NCBI RefSeq assembly: GCF_015351595.1
Contig: NZ_JADKPT010000001.1
Coordinates: 434,001 to 498,000, forward strand
Origin: Flavobacterium sp. LC2016-12
GTDB taxonomy: Bacteria; Bacteroidota; Bacteroidia; Flavobacteriales; Flavobacteriaceae
Direction of reading: 5' to 3'
Length of the DNA: 64,000 nt
A program made the position numbers and the translations under genes. The notes beneath the pieces were generated by a model. It was not told where the DNA came from. It did no database searches and was given only the letters and a program-made list of their open reading frames with translations. Below, piece after piece: positions 40,814 to 50,386 of this stretch; position 1 is the first letter of the stretch, and each line of letters opens with the position of its first letter.

Positions 40814-43264
40814 ATGTTTTTTGTCGAAGTTATTTTACCACTTTCCTTAGCTAAAACCTTTACTTATCGTGTTTCTGAGACTGAATTCCATTTTATTAAA
40901 AAAGGAATGCGGGTGGCAGTGCCTTTTGGTAAAAGTAAAATTTATACGGCTTTGGTAATTGATATGCATCAGAATGAACCAAGTTTGTATGATGCCAAAG
41001 AAATTCATCAGATATTAGACGAAAGACCAATTGCTACCGAAACTCAGATTAAACACTGGCTTTGGATTGCTAATTATTATATGTGTGGTATTGGAGATGT
41101 ATATCGTGGTGCTTTTCCGAGTGGGTTGTTACTTGAAAGTGAAACGATTATTTCGCATAAAGTAGATGTTGTCGTGAATCAAAATGAGCTTTCGGATGAA
41201 GAATTTTTGGTTTATGAAGCCTTGCAGCAACAAAGTTCTCTAAAGGTTCAGGAGATTATTTCGATTTTAAACAAAAAAAATATTCTTCCAGTTCTTCAAA
41301 AATTAATGGAAAAGGATATCATTGTTTTAGAAGAAGAAATAAAAGAAAGTTACAAACCAAAACTGGTTCGATATGTAAAATTGCATTCAAAATACGAATC
41401 GGATAATGGGTTAAATGAATTATTAGAATTCCTAAAAAGATCCAATAAACAAAAGGAAATTGTTCTGGCTTATTTTCAAATTACTGCTTCAGAAAAGAAA
41501 CCTATTACAGTTAAGAAATTGACTGAAGTTTCAAATTCAACTTCCACGATTGTAAAAACATTAATTGAAAAAGAAATTTTTGAAGAATATTATCTGCAAC
41601 ACGATAGGGTTTCTTTTGATGGAAAAGCTTCAGAAAAACAATTACAATTAAGTGATGCACAAGAAACGGCTTTCAATGAAATTAAAAAAAGTTTAGTAGA
41701 AAAAGAAGTTTGTCTGCTTCATGGAGTTACATCAAGCGGTAAAACGGAAATATACATTAAGTTAATTGAAGAATATTTAGAAACGGGAAAACAAGTTTTG
41801 TATTTATTGCCTGAAATTGCTTTGACAACTCAGTTAGTTTCTCGTCTTAGAAATCATTTTGGAGATAAGGTAGCTGTTTTTCATTCGAAATACAGTAACA
41901 ATGAAAGAGTAGAAGTTTGGAAACAAACACTTGAAAATTCAGCTAAAGCTCAAATTGTAATAGGAGCAAGGTCGGCTTTATTTTTGCCTTTTAATGATCT
42001 GGGATTATTGATAGTTGATGAAGAGCACGAGCAGACTTTTAAACAAACAGATCCGGCGCCGAGATACCATGCCCGCGACTCAGCAATTGTTCTGGCTAAT
42101 TTTCATAATGCAAAAGTACTTTTAGGATCAGCAACTCCAAGTATTGAAACCTATTTTAATACACAAATTGAAAAATTTGGTTTAGTTACGATTACGGAAC
42201 GTTATAACAATGTTCGAATGCCTGAAGTTGTTTTGGTTGATTTAAAAGACAAGCATTTCAGAAAAAGGATGACGGGCCATTTTAGCGATCTTTTAATAGA
42301 AGAAATTGCAGAAGCTTTGTCTTTGGGCGAACAAGTGATTTTGTTTCAAAACAGAAGAGGTTATTCTCCTATAATAGAATGTATGACTTGCGGTCATGTT
42401 CCGCATTGTCAGCAATGTGATGTAAGTTTGACTTTTCATAAACATAAAAATCAATTGAGATGTCATTATTGTGGGTATTCAATTGCTAAACCAACGCATT
42501 GCCATAGTTGTTCAAGTATTGATTTAACCACAAAAGGTTTCGGCACAGAGCAAATCGAACAGGAATTAATTTCTCTTTTTCCGAAAGCTAAAACCGGAAG
42601 AATGGATCAGGATACAACAAGAGGTAAATTTGGTTTTGAGAAAATTATAGACACCTTTAAAAATAGAGAAATTGATATTTTAGTTGGTACACAGATGCTG
42701 GCTAAAGGCTTAGATTTTGATAATGTAAGTCTGGTTGGGATTATGAATGCCGATAATATGTTGCATCATCCTGATTTCAGAGCTTTCGAACGCAGTTTTC
42801 AGATGATGACACAGGTGGCAGGAAGAGCCGGAAGGTCAGAAAAGCAGGGTAAAGTTGTGATTCAAACTTACAATCCAAATCATAATACAATTCAGCAGGT
42901 TACAACACATAATTATATAGGTATGTATAAGGAGCAATTATATGACCGACAAATTTATAAATACCCGCCTTATTTCAGAATTATAAAGCTGACTTTAAAG
43001 CACAAAGATTTTGAAAAATTGAAAGAAGGATCAATGTGGTTGTATCAGGTTTTGAGTCAGAATTTAAATATGCCGGTTTTAGGTCCTGAAGAACCAGCAA
43101 TTAGTAGAATCAGAAATGAATATATCAGAACGATTTTGATTAAAATTCCGCAAAACCTGAATTTAGGAGGCACAAAAAAAACTATTCAGAAAATGTTGAA
43201 TAGTTTTGAAGCTGTTGCTCAGTATAGGGCTATAAAAGTAATTGCCAACGTCGATTTTTATTAA
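40814..43264 (+). CDS. priA: Primosomal replication restart helicase PriA
   Basis: An 816-residue helicase that rebuilds replication forks. The N-terminal DNA-binding domain (about 1-110) has LPLSLAKTFTYRVSE. The helicase core follows with Walker A GVTSSGKTEIY, Walker B VDEEHEQTF, LLGSATPSIETY and VAGRAGR. The zinc module lies between with CMTCGHVPHC, CDVSLTFH, CHYCGYSI and CHSCSS, eight cysteines as expected. It ends with the PriA C-domain. It is the last gene of the yihY-DUF2147-bla-priA run and directly abuts the convergent response-regulator gene, with no intergenic base. Confidence 0.96.
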   Translation: MFFVEVILPLSLAKTFTYRVSETEFHFIKKGMRVAVPFGKSKIYTALVIDMHQNEPSLYDAKEIHQILDERPIATETQIKHWLWIANYYMCGIGDVYRGAFPSGLLLESETIISHKVDVVVNQNELSDEEFLVYEALQQQSSLKVQEIISILNKKNILPVLQKLMEKDIIVLEEEIKESYKPKLVRYVKLHSKYESDNGLNELLEFLKRSNKQKEIVLAYFQITASEKKPITVKKLTEVSNSTSTIVKTLIEKEIFEEYYLQHDRVSFDGKASEKQLQLSDAQETAFNEIKKSLVEKEVCLLHGVTSSGKTEIYIKLIEEYLETGKQVLYLLPEIALTTQLVSRLRNHFGDKVAVFHSKYSNNERVEVWKQTLENSAKAQIVIGARSALFLPFNDLGLLIVDEEHEQTFKQTDPAPRYHARDSAIVLANFHNAKVLLGSATPSIETYFNTQIEKFGLVTITERYNNVRMPEVVLVDLKDKHFRKRMTGHFSDLLIEEIAEALSLGEQVILFQNRRGYSPIIECMTCGHVPHCQQCDVSLTFHKHKNQLRCHYCGYSIAKPTHCHSCSSIDLTTKGFGTEQIEQELISLFPKAKTGRMDQDTTRGKFGFEKIIDTFKNREIDILVGTQMLAKGLDFDNVSLVGIMNADNMLHHPDFRAFERSFQMMTQVAGRAGRSEKQGKVVIQTYNPNHNTIQQVTTHNYIGMYKEQLYDRQIYKYPPYFRIIKLTLKHKDFEKLKEGSMWLYQVLSQNLNMPVLGPEEPAISRIRNEYIRTILIKIPQNLNLGGTKKTIQKMLNSFEAVAQYRAIKVIANVDFY

Positions 43265-43963
43265 TTACGACGAAGTTGACAATGCTTTAACTAAATCTTC
43301 TTTTTTGTTTCGGCTTAATGGAATTTTTGTGATTCCAATTTCAGCAAATTTACTGTTAAAGCGTTCTACTTTGTCTATATTAATAATATAGGACTTGTGA
43401 ACACGAATAAATTTGTCTTTTGATAAATCATTTTCAAAAGATTTCATTGTCGAAAGAACTAAGTTGCTGTCGTCTTCTGTGACTACTCTTACGTAATCTC
43501 CAAAAGCTTCAATCCACTTAATTTTCGACGTGAAAATTTTAAGCTTTTTAAGATTACTTTTAATAAAGATATGTTCGCCTTCTTCCTCTTTTACTTCTTT
43601 TTTAAGCAGATGCATGTCGATTGCTCTTTTTACGGAAGCATTAAAACGGTCAACGGCAATGGGCTTCTGAAGATAATCAGTAGCATCATAGTCGAAAGCT
43701 TTTAAGGCATACTCGGCTTTAGAAGTAATAAATATAATCTGAGGCTTAGATTTTAGTCCGTCAAGGAAATCAAAACCATTGATAACAGGCATTTCAATAT
43801 CTAGAAAAATCAGATCGATATTATTTAAAGAGATACAACTTTTTGCTTCTATTGCATTAGAAAAGTCCCCGATTAAGTGCAAACCTGGGTGATTATTAAC
43901 TAATTTTGCAATAATTGTCCTCTGTATAGAACTATCATCTACAACAACACAGTTTAGTTTCAT
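43265..43963 (-). CDS. LytTR-family response regulator
   Basis: A 232-residue two-domain regulator. The receiver (about 1-115) has the acidic pair VVVDD, the phosphorylated Asp55 in LIFLDIEMP, a FITSKAEYALKAF stretch with the conserved Ser/Thr then Lys region, and YLQKPI. The LytTR DNA-binding domain (about 130-228) shows KIKWIEAFGDYVRVV, LSTMKSFENDL and FIRVHKSYIINIDKVE. No partner kinase lies next to it. It converges with priA with zero spacing and diverges from rpsF by 177 bases. Confidence 0.93.
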   Translation of the reverse strand: MKLNCVVVDDSSIQRTIIAKLVNNHPGLHLIGDFSNAIEAKSCISLNNIDLIFLDIEMPVINGFDFLDGLKSKPQIIFITSKAEYALKAFDYDATDYLQKPIAVDRFNASVKRAIDMHLLKKEVKEEEGEHIFIKSNLKKLKIFTSKIKWIEAFGDYVRVVTEDDSNLVLSTMKSFENDLSKDKFIRVHKSYIINIDKVERFNSKFAEIGITKIPLSRNKKEDLVKALSTSS

Positions 43964-44079
43964 AACATTTAAATTTAGAATAAATTCAGGATAGCAGTAG
44001 TAAATGTATTATTTTTCTAGGAAAAAAACTAAACTTAGACCTTATTTTTTACATTACAACGAATAAAGTAAAAAAAGTG

Positions 44080-44109
44080 TTGTATATATAAAAAGAATGG
44101 TTACTTTTG
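44080..44109 (+). promoter_or_regulatory. Promoter of rpsF-rpsR-rplI (TTG-N19-TACTTTTG)
   Basis: TTG at 44080-44082, an exact 19-base spacer and TACTTTTG at 44102-44109 match the Bacteroidota housekeeping consensus in full. The ATG lies 31 bases after the -7 box. Confidence 0.75.
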
Positions 44110-44140
44110 CACCCAATTTTAACAAATAAATATTGTATTT

Positions 44141-44482
44141 ATGAATCATTATGAAACTGTTTTCATTTTAAATCCCGTTTTATCTGAGGTTCAGGTGAAG
44201 GAAACAGTAACGAAATTTGAAGAATTTCTTACTAGTAGAGGAGCTGAAATGGTATCGAAAGAGGATTGGGGTCTGAAAAAAATGGCTTACGAAATCCAAA
44301 ACAAAAAAAGTGGTTTTTACCATTTATTCGAATTCAAAGTAGCTGGAGAAGTTCTAATTGCTTTTGAAACTGAATTTAGACGTGACGAAAGAGTTATGCG
44401 TTTCTTAACTGTAAGTTTAGACAAGCATGCTATTTCATGGGCGGAGAGAAGAAGAGCTAAATTAAAATCTACTAAAGCGTAA
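44141..44482 (+). CDS. rpsF: 30S ribosomal protein S6
   Basis: A 113-residue ribosomal protein with the family's start [19 protein letters not shown], then [23 protein letters not shown] and [19 protein letters not shown]6 pairs with S18 in the 30S platform. It heads the rpsF-rpsR-rplI operon behind a consensus promoter; rpsR starts 5 bases after its stop. Confidence 0.98.
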
Positions 44483-44487
44483 TTATT

Positions 44488-44784
44488 ATGTCTACAATCG
44501 AACAATCTGCAAAAGGAAAAAAAGACGGAGATATCAGATATTTAACGCCTTTAAACATTGAAACTAACAAAACTAAAAAGTATTGTCGTTTCAAAAAATC
44601 AGGAATCAAGTATATTGATTATAAAGATGCTGATTTCTTATTGAAATTCGTTAATGAGCAAGGAAAAATTCTTCCTCGTCGTTTAACTGGAACTTCATTA
44701 AAATACCAAAGAAAAGTTTCTGTAGCTGTAAAAAGAGCTCGTCACTTAGCTTTAATGCCATACGTGGCCGATTTATTAAAATAA
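44488..44784 (+). CDS. rpsR: 30S ribosomal protein S18
   Basis: A 98-residue S18 protein. Marks are [38 protein letters not shown] and [19 protein letters not shown]. The N-terminal 25 residues are a short extension typical of this phylum. It lies between rpsF and rplI in one operon. The 66-base gap to rplI holds a small hairpin (ggtttctg ... cagaacc) but no terminator. Confidence 0.98.
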
Positions 44785-44850
44785 TTAAAAACTCTAGTCG
44801 CTGGTTTCTGTTAAAGCAGAACCTAACTTCTAAAATATAAGGACAACAAC

Positions 44851-45291
44851 ATGGAACTTATTTTAAAACAAGACGTACAGAACTTAGGATTTAAAGATGA
44901 TGTAGTATCTGTAAAACCTGGTTACGGTCGTAACTTTTTAATTCCTCAAGGTTTTGCTTCATTAGCAACTCCTTCTGCTAAAAAAGTTTTAGCTGAAAAC
45001 CTAAAACAAAGAGCACATAAAGAAGCTAAAGTGGTTGCTGATGCTAAAGCATTAGCTGAAACTTTAAAAGCTCTAGAAATTAAACTTACTGCAAAAGCTG
45101 GTGGAGAGAAACTTTTTGGTTCTATCACAAACATCGACATTGCTGAAGCATTAGAGAAATCAGGTAACGCTATTGATAGAAAATTCATCACTAGTGGTAT
45201 CGTAAAACGTACTGGAAAATATTCTGCTAGCATCCGTTTACACAGAGATGTTATCGTTGACTTACCATACGAGATTATCGCTGAAAAATAA
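44851..45291 (+). CDS. rplI: 50S ribosomal protein L9
   Basis: A 146-residue L9 with MELILKQDVQNLGFKDDVVSVKPGYGRNFLIPQG at the N-domain, an Ala/Lys-rich linker helix (about 45-75) and the C-domain with GGEKLFGSITNIDIAEAL. It is the last gene of the ribosomal operon; a clear terminator follows 30 bases after the stop. Confidence 0.98.
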   Translation: MELILKQDVQNLGFKDDVVSVKPGYGRNFLIPQGFASLATPSAKKVLAENLKQRAHKEAKVVADAKALAETLKALEIKLTAKAGGEKLFGSITNIDIAEALEKSGNAIDRKFITSGIVKRTGKYSASIRLHRDVIVDLPYEIIAEK

Positions 45292-45321
45292 CATTTTGTT
45301 AACTTCTTGTTAATAAAATAT

Positions 45322-45351
45322 AAAAACCACTCTTAGGAGTGGTTTTTTTTT
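45322..45351 (+). terminator. Terminator after rplI
   Basis: A perfect aaaccactc / gagtggttt stem with a 4-base loop and a T run of nine. The -7 box TAATTTTG of the next gene (45355-45362) starts right behind it. Confidence 0.85.
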
Positions 45352-45354
45352 GCC

Positions 45355-45362
45355 TAATTTTG
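45355..45362 (+). promoter_or_regulatory. -7 element (TAATTTTG) of the Oar-like receptor gene
   Basis: A match to TAnnTTTG 30 bases before the ATG at 45392. The -33 site falls in the rplI terminator stem and is not TTG. The box lies inside the longer reading frame that begins at 45350, which argues for the ATG at 45392. Confidence 0.5.
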
Positions 45363-45391
45363 AGAATAATAACTCACTCAAAATCAGGAAA

Positions 45392-48300
45392 ATGAAAAAA
45401 ATCTTTGCATTAGTGTTATGTTTGCTGGCCTTAACCGCGGCTACAGGGCAAACAACAACTTCGAGTATTAAGGGAATTGTAAAAAGCTCCACAAATGAAC
45501 TATTGCCCGGCGCCAGTATTTTAGCAATCCATACTCCTACGGGAGGTAAGTATACTGCCGTTTCCAATGAAGATGGAAGGTTTAGTATTTTAAACATGAG
45601 AATTGGAGGTCCTTACAAAATTGTAGTAAGTTTTGTAGGTTTTCAAAATCAGGAATATGATGATATTTATCTTGATTTAGGTAAACCTTTTAATATTGAT
45701 GTGGTCTTAGCAGATGCGAGTCAGGCATTGGAGGAAGTTAAAATTGTAACTAAGGACAAAGTTTTTAAAAGCGGAAAAACCGGTGCTGAAACTACAATTG
45801 GCAGAAGGGAATTAACTGCATTACCTACAATTTCACGATCTGCTGAAGACTTTACAAGATTAGAGCCAACAGCTAGCGGTGGTTCTTTTGGAGGAAGAAA
45901 TGATCAGTATAATAATTACTCTTTAAATGGGGCTGTTTTTAATAATCCATTTGGATTAGATGCTGCAACTCCCGGTGGGCAAACTGGAGCTCAGCCAATT
46001 TCATTAGACGCAATTGAGCAAATTCAGGTAGCGACCGCACCTTACGATGTAACATTATCAGGATTTACCGGAGCTTCTGTTAATGCTGTTACAAAATCGG
46101 GATCAAATGAATTTCATGGTACGGCTTATGCATTTTACAGAAATCAGGATTTGACAGGAAGTAAAATTAAAGGTGAAAAAATATTTGTACCAACTTTGGA
46201 GCAAACTCAGGCTGGTGCTAGTTTAGGGCTACCTATTATTAAAGATAAATTATTCATTTTTGGAAACTTTGAAATCGACAAACGAAGTGATTTAGGATCA
46301 AATTTCGTTGCTAATAATAATGATGGTGTAACCGGTATTAATGAGTCAAGAGTTATGGAATCTGATTTGAAAGCGGTTTCAGAAGCTTTGGGAGCTTTGG
46401 GCTATGATACAGGTGCTTATCAGGGTTTTATACACGAATCGAACTCTAATAAAGGAATTATTAAAGTAGATTGGAATATTAATGACAATCATAAACTGGC
46501 TGTTATTTATAATTTCCTGGACGCTTCAAAAGATAAACCGGCTCACCCAACAGCCTTAGGTTTTAGGGGACCAAATGCTTCGATATTACAGTTTAGAAAC
46601 TCAGGATATCAGATTAATAATAATTTAAGTTCGTTTTTAGCGGAGTTAAATTCAAAATTCAGTGAAAAAGTTTCAAATAAACTACAGGCTGGATATTCTC
46701 ATTTTAATGATTATCGCGTGCCGTTTTCTGTTCCGGCTCCTGTAATTAATATTCAGGATGGCGCAGGTTCTAATTATATCATCGCAGGACATGAACCTTT
46801 TTCGATCAACAATACTTTAGATCAGAAGGTGTTTCAAATTACAGATAATCTGACGTATACAGTGGGAAAACATGTCTTTACTTTTGGAACTTCTTTTGAG
46901 AAATTTGGATTTAAAAATTCTTTTAATTTAGCTGGATATGACAACTTTGGGAATCCAAATGGTTATGCAGGAACTTTTTTTACTCCTTATTTTACTACTC
47001 AGGATTTCTTAAATGATGCCGCTCAGCCTTATGCAACGAGTATCATTGCGCAAAACCTTAAATATGCACAAGACACATTTAATACAAAAAGCCAATTTGA
47101 AGTTGGGGCAGATGGTGGTTGGAAACTGGCAGAACTGAACGTAGGACAATTGGCATTTTATGCGCAGGATGATATTAGCTTAAATGATGATTTTAAATTA
47201 TCTGTTGGTTTAAGAATAGATAAACCATTGTACTTTAACACAGCTGATTTGATTCAGAAATATATAGATACAGATAATGGAGGTGCTGGCAGAGACAATA
47301 GTATTGATTATTATGATCCTCAAACTGGTGAGGCGGTTAAGTTAATATCAACAGACTTGCCAAGCGACAGAATTTTATGGTCACCGAGAATTGGTTTCAA
47401 CTGGGATGTTAAAGGTGATGCTACTTCTCAGTTGCGTGGAGGATCTGGAATTTTTACAGGAAGAATTCCTTTTGTATGGTTAGGAAATCAGGTCAGTGGT
47501 GCCGATGACAGCTTTTTACAAATTATGGACCCTGATTATAAATGGCCTCAGGTTTGGAGAACAAGTTTAGGTTTTGATCATCGATTTGAAAGCAATTATA
47601 TAGTAACCTTAGATTTGTCTTATAATAAAGATATCAATGCTGTACATGTTCAAAACTGGGGATTAAAACCTCCAACAGGAACTTTGGCCGGTGTAGATAA
47701 CAGAGCAATTTATGTGGCGGCAGATCATGGAGCAAATAATGCTTATGTAATGACCAATTCAGATAAAGGAAGTGCTTTTAATGCAACGGTTAAATTGCAA
47801 AAAACATTTGAAAATGGTTTGTATGCAAGCGTTGCGTATAACTACTTAAAATCAAAAGATGTAAACTCTATTGAGGCTGAAATTACAGGAGATGCTTTTG
47901 CTTTTAATCCAGCGCTTGGAAATGTAAATAATGATGTATTGTCAAATTCTAAATATGGTGATAATCATCGCTTTATTGGTGTAGCTTCTAAAAAATGGAA
48001 GTATGGTCATGACAAATGGGCTACAACCGTTTCAACATTCTTAGAATATGCTCAAGGAGGACGTTTTAATTATACCTATGGAGGTGATATTAATGGAGAT
48101 GGTTCAGCTGTAAATGATTTACTATATATCCCTACAACCGCAGAAATTGGTCAGATGACTTTTAGCGGAGCTGGTCAGGCTGAAGCCTTCGATAAATTTA
48201 TAGCTCAGGACAAGTATATGAGAGACAGGAGAGGTCAGTATGCAGATCGTTATGGGGCAGTATCTCCATGGAGAGGAAGATGTGATTTAAAACTATTACA

Positions 48301-48562
48301 GGACTATAATTTTAAAGTTTCATCTGTTTCTGAAAAAAAGAATACAATTCAATTTAGCATTGATATTTTAAATTTTGGAAATTTGATAAATTCAGATTGG
48401 GGAGTGGTTCAGGTTCCAACAAGCGTTCAGCCAATTGGAGTGACCGTGGCAGGAAGCACGCCAACTTATACTTTCAATAATGCTCCAACCAAAACCTTTA
48501 GCTATGATGCCAGTTTAACATCAAGATGGCAAATGCAATTTGGTATCAGATACATTTTCTAG
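45392..48562 (+). CDS. TonB-dependent receptor with carboxypeptidase-regulatory domain (Oar-like)
   Basis: A 1056-residue outer-membrane protein. A signal peptide (about 1-19) ends ATG-Q. A carboxypeptidase-regulatory-like sandwich (about 25-105) holds SIKGIVKSSTNELLPGASIL. A plug domain follows with TISRSAEDFTRLEPTASGG, YSLNGAVFNNPFGLD and the typical Oar segment SGFTGASVNAVTKSGSNEFHG with AYAFYRNQDL. The barrel fills the rest, ending MQFGIRYIF. Oar-type proteins are linked to peptide or iron uptake and to adhesion or development in some bacteria; the ligand here is unknown. The frame begins at 45350, but the ATG at 45392 starts at the signal peptide. It is flanked by terminators on both sides, so it is a single-gene unit. 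Confidence 0.9.
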   Translation: MKKIFALVLCLLALTAATGQTTTSSIKGIVKSSTNELLPGASILAIHTPTGGKYTAVSNEDGRFSILNMRIGGPYKIVVSFVGFQNQEYDDIYLDLGKPFNIDVVLADASQALEEVKIVTKDKVFKSGKTGAETTIGRRELTALPTISRSAEDFTRLEPTASGGSFGGRNDQYNNYSLNGAVFNNPFGLDAATPGGQTGAQPISLDAIEQIQVATAPYDVTLSGFTGASVNAVTKSGSNEFHGTAYAFYRNQDLTGSKIKGEKIFVPTLEQTQAGASLGLPIIKDKLFIFGNFEIDKRSDLGSNFVANNNDGVTGINESRVMESDLKAVSEALGALGYDTGAYQGFIHESNSNKGIIKVDWNINDNHKLAVIYNFLDASKDKPAHPTALGFRGPNASILQFRNSGYQINNNLSSFLAELNSKFSEKVSNKLQAGYSHFNDYRVPFSVPAPVINIQDGAGSNYIIAGHEPFSINNTLDQKVFQITDNLTYTVGKHVFTFGTSFEKFGFKNSFNLAGYDNFGNPNGYAGTFFTPYFTTQDFLNDAAQPYATSIIAQNLKYAQDTFNTKSQFEVGADGGWKLAELNVGQLAFYAQDDISLNDDFKLSVGLRIDKPLYFNTADLIQKYIDTDNGGAGRDNSIDYYDPQTGEAVKLISTDLPSDRILWSPRIGFNWDVKGDATSQLRGGSGIFTGRIPFVWLGNQVSGADDSFLQIMDPDYKWPQVWRTSLGFDHRFESNYIVTLDLSYNKDINAVHVQNWGLKPPTGTLAGVDNRAIYVAADHGANNAYVMTNSDKGSAFNATVKLQKTFENGLYASVAYNYLKSKDVNSIEAEITGDAFAFNPALGNVNNDVLSNSKYGDNHRFIGVASKKWKYGHDKWATTVSTFLEYAQGGRFNYTYGGDINGDGSAVNDLLYIPTTAEIGQMTFSGAGQAEAFDKFIAQDKYMRDRRGQYADRYGAVSPWRGRCDLKLLQDYNFKVSSVSEKKNTIQFSIDILNFGNLINSDWGVVQVPTSVQPIGVTVAGSTPTYTFNNAPTKTFSYDASLTSRWQMQFGIRYIF

Positions 48563-48586
48563 TAAAGGAAAAAAAGTTATAAATTT

Positions 48587-48614
48587 GCCCTCGCATTTGC
48601 GGGGGCTTTTTTTT
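48587..48614 (+). terminator. Terminator after the Oar-like receptor gene
   Basis: An 8-bp stem (gccctcgc / gcgggggc, one G-T pair) with a 4-base loop and eight T residues, 25 bases after the stop. Confidence 0.85.
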
Positions 48615-48672
48615 GAATAATTACAGCAAAAAATGGAAGGCTCTTTTTAGAATGTTTAAAGAAAGAAAATAA

Positions 48673-49146
48673 ATGAAATACGCAAGACTTACAAAAGAGC
48701 AATTTGATGAATTGCACGCAGAATTTGCCAGCTTTTTGGCTACGCAGGCTATTGATAAAGCAGAATGGGATTCTCTTAAAATAAACAAACCTGAGGTTGC
48801 TGAACAGGAATTAGATGTTTTCTCTGATTTGATCTGGGAAGGTGTTTTATCAAGAGCCGAATTTTTGGAGCATTTCTCGAAAAATCATATCTTTTTATTT
48901 CAGTGTTTTGAAACACACGTTCAATCAATAGTATTAAAATCACTGGTTCCGGAAACAGACTTTTTAACTAAGGATGGTTTACAATGGTTAAGTGATAATA
49001 TGTTTACAGAAACGATTGAAATGAAAGTTGGAAAAAAAGTATTTACTGAAGACAGAAATGCGTCTATTTTTGAATTGATTCAGCAAGGTGCTTTTTTAAG
49101 TGACGGTCAATTGTTCAAACAAATTAATACTATTTTGGAATCTTAA
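48673..49146 (+). CDS. DUF6495-like conserved hypothetical protein
   Basis: A 157-residue soluble protein without signal peptide. It begins MKYARLTKEQFDELHAEFAS and continues with FLATQAIDKAEWDSLK, LDVFSDLIWEGVLSRAEFLEHF, FLFQCFETHVQSIVLKSL and a closing EDRNASIFELIQQGAFLSDG. This fits a small family widespread in Flavobacteriia that I recall as DUF6495; no function is known. It is a single gene with its own terminator. Confidence 0.75.
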   Translation: MKYARLTKEQFDELHAEFASFLATQAIDKAEWDSLKINKPEVAEQELDVFSDLIWEGVLSRAEFLEHFSKNHIFLFQCFETHVQSIVLKSLVPETDFLTKDGLQWLSDNMFTETIEMKVGKKVFTEDRNASIFELIQQGAFLSDGQLFKQINTILES

Positions 49147-49175
49147 GATTTTAGTAAGACAAAAATAAGTTGAGG

Positions 49176-49210
49176 AAAGGCAAACAATGAATGTTAAATT
49201 GTTTGCCTTT
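49176..49210 (+). terminator. Terminator after the DUF6495-like gene
   Basis: A perfect 13-base inverted repeat (aaaggcaaacaat / attgtttgccttt) with a 9-base loop, 30 bases after the stop and followed by a T-rich run. Confidence 0.8.
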
Positions 49211-49724
49211 ATTTATTTTTTTAACTTTTGTTTAAACTTTTATGTTTTTTTTGGCCCGTATTTCTACGCGTTTTTTCTTAATAATGAAAGGAATGGCCTT
49301 TTTACTTGATATTCAATGTTATATCGGTTAAAATGTATTTGTTTAAGTCAATTTTAATCGATTATCTTATTTTTTTGTAGGTTTAAACCTTCTTTTTTAA
49401 TGATTTGTTGAAATAGATTTTTTTTTTTGTGATAAATATAACAGTTCTTTTTTGCTTAAAAGTGCCATTTTTCCTGCTGTTTAATACTTTTTTTTAACAT
49501 ATAGTTATTTTTTAAGTTTTAAAAAATAAGAATTTTATACTTGTTTTATATTTTCATTTTAATTAATTTTAGTGAAAGAAAGGTTAAACAAAATGTTTTT
49601 TGTAAAGACACTTTATAAGAATAATATTTCCTTTTCATTTTAGATGAAATAAAATATTAGTAAAGATTTTTTTATTGCATTAGAGTTTAAAAGTTTTTTT
49701 TAAAATAACTTAATTAATTTGCTT

Positions 49725-49922
49725 ATGGAATTGACAATTACTCTACTTATCAAATTTGCATTAGGTCTTCAAATTATTTTAGCTTTATTTTTTATTCTTG
49801 CAGATAGAATTAAGCTTGTGCAAAAAAAAGCAAATTTCAGTTTAATTATAAACGTTTTTCAAAAGAGTCAATATTACGTCAATTTATTATTTGCAAACCC
49901 CAGATTGCGGCTTTGTAAATAA
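49725..49922 (+). CDS. Doubtful small membrane protein
   Basis: A 65-residue frame with one hydrophobic helix (about residues 8-26) followed by a basic stretch (DRIKLVQKKANF). The frame can be lengthened to a TTG two codons upstream. There is no operon context and the surrounding DNA is AT-rich, which favours chance hydrophobic frames. Listed only because nothing else fills the region. Confidence 0.2.
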   Translation: MELTITLLIKFALGLQIILALFFILADRIKLVQKKANFSLIINVFQKSQYYVNLLFANPRLRLCK

Positions 49923-50215
49923 AAAAGTATTATCGTAACTTTAATTGATAATCCTTAGTATTAAATAATGTTTTAAATTTTAGAATTTTGTAAATCTTCT
50001 AAATAAGGATAGACTGTCTAATCAACATTTTATCGAATTGAAACATACTCTCAATATTTAATAGAATTCCCCAAATTCTGCTAATAGACATAAATTTTCA
50101 TTTCTGAAAATTACCTACCTAACAAATCACTCTATTTTATTTGGAAATTGATTCATATCAGTATTCCACAAAAGTTCAAGATATTTTTTATTCAAATGAA
50201 TAAGAAGTGGTCTTT

Positions 50216-50343
50216 GTATACTTCCGTATACGTGATTTTTTTAATGAAATGTGGTTTAAAATAGTAGACAACTGGTTTTTTAAATTTCATTTTAAGTAGC
50301 TGATTATTAACGTTTTTTAAAATTGCCTAAGTATACGTACTTA
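50216..50343. promoter_or_regulatory. GTATAC palindromes upstream of the giant surface-protein gene
   Basis: GTATAC-TTCC-GTATAC at 50216-50231 is a perfect inverted repeat. TAAGTA-TACG-TACTTA at 50328-50343 is another and contains a third GTATAC. They lie 44-171 bases before the ATG. A regulator-binding role is inference from symmetry and position. Confidence 0.4.
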
Positions 50344-50386
50344 TCGCAACAGGTATTTTATTGTCCATTTTCTAATCTTCCAAATT

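Larger units (their letters stand above)
49211..50386 (+). other. Gene-poor AT-rich leader before the giant surface-protein gene
   Basis: About 1.2 kb of very AT-rich sequence with many T runs. Only one weak small frame (49725-49922) was found. The last 180 bases hold GTATAC palindromes. No convincing -33/-7 promoter for the giant gene could be placed by eye. A long untranslated leader, an AT-rich protein-binding region or a small RNA are all possible; the sequence shows none of them directly. Confidence 0.5.

Noticed and set aside
44785..44850. Possible ribosomal-protein leader control hairpin between rpsR and rplI
   Set aside because: The ggtttctg/cagaacc stem is short and bulged and does not resemble a known S6-S18 or L9 regulatory structure well enough to list.
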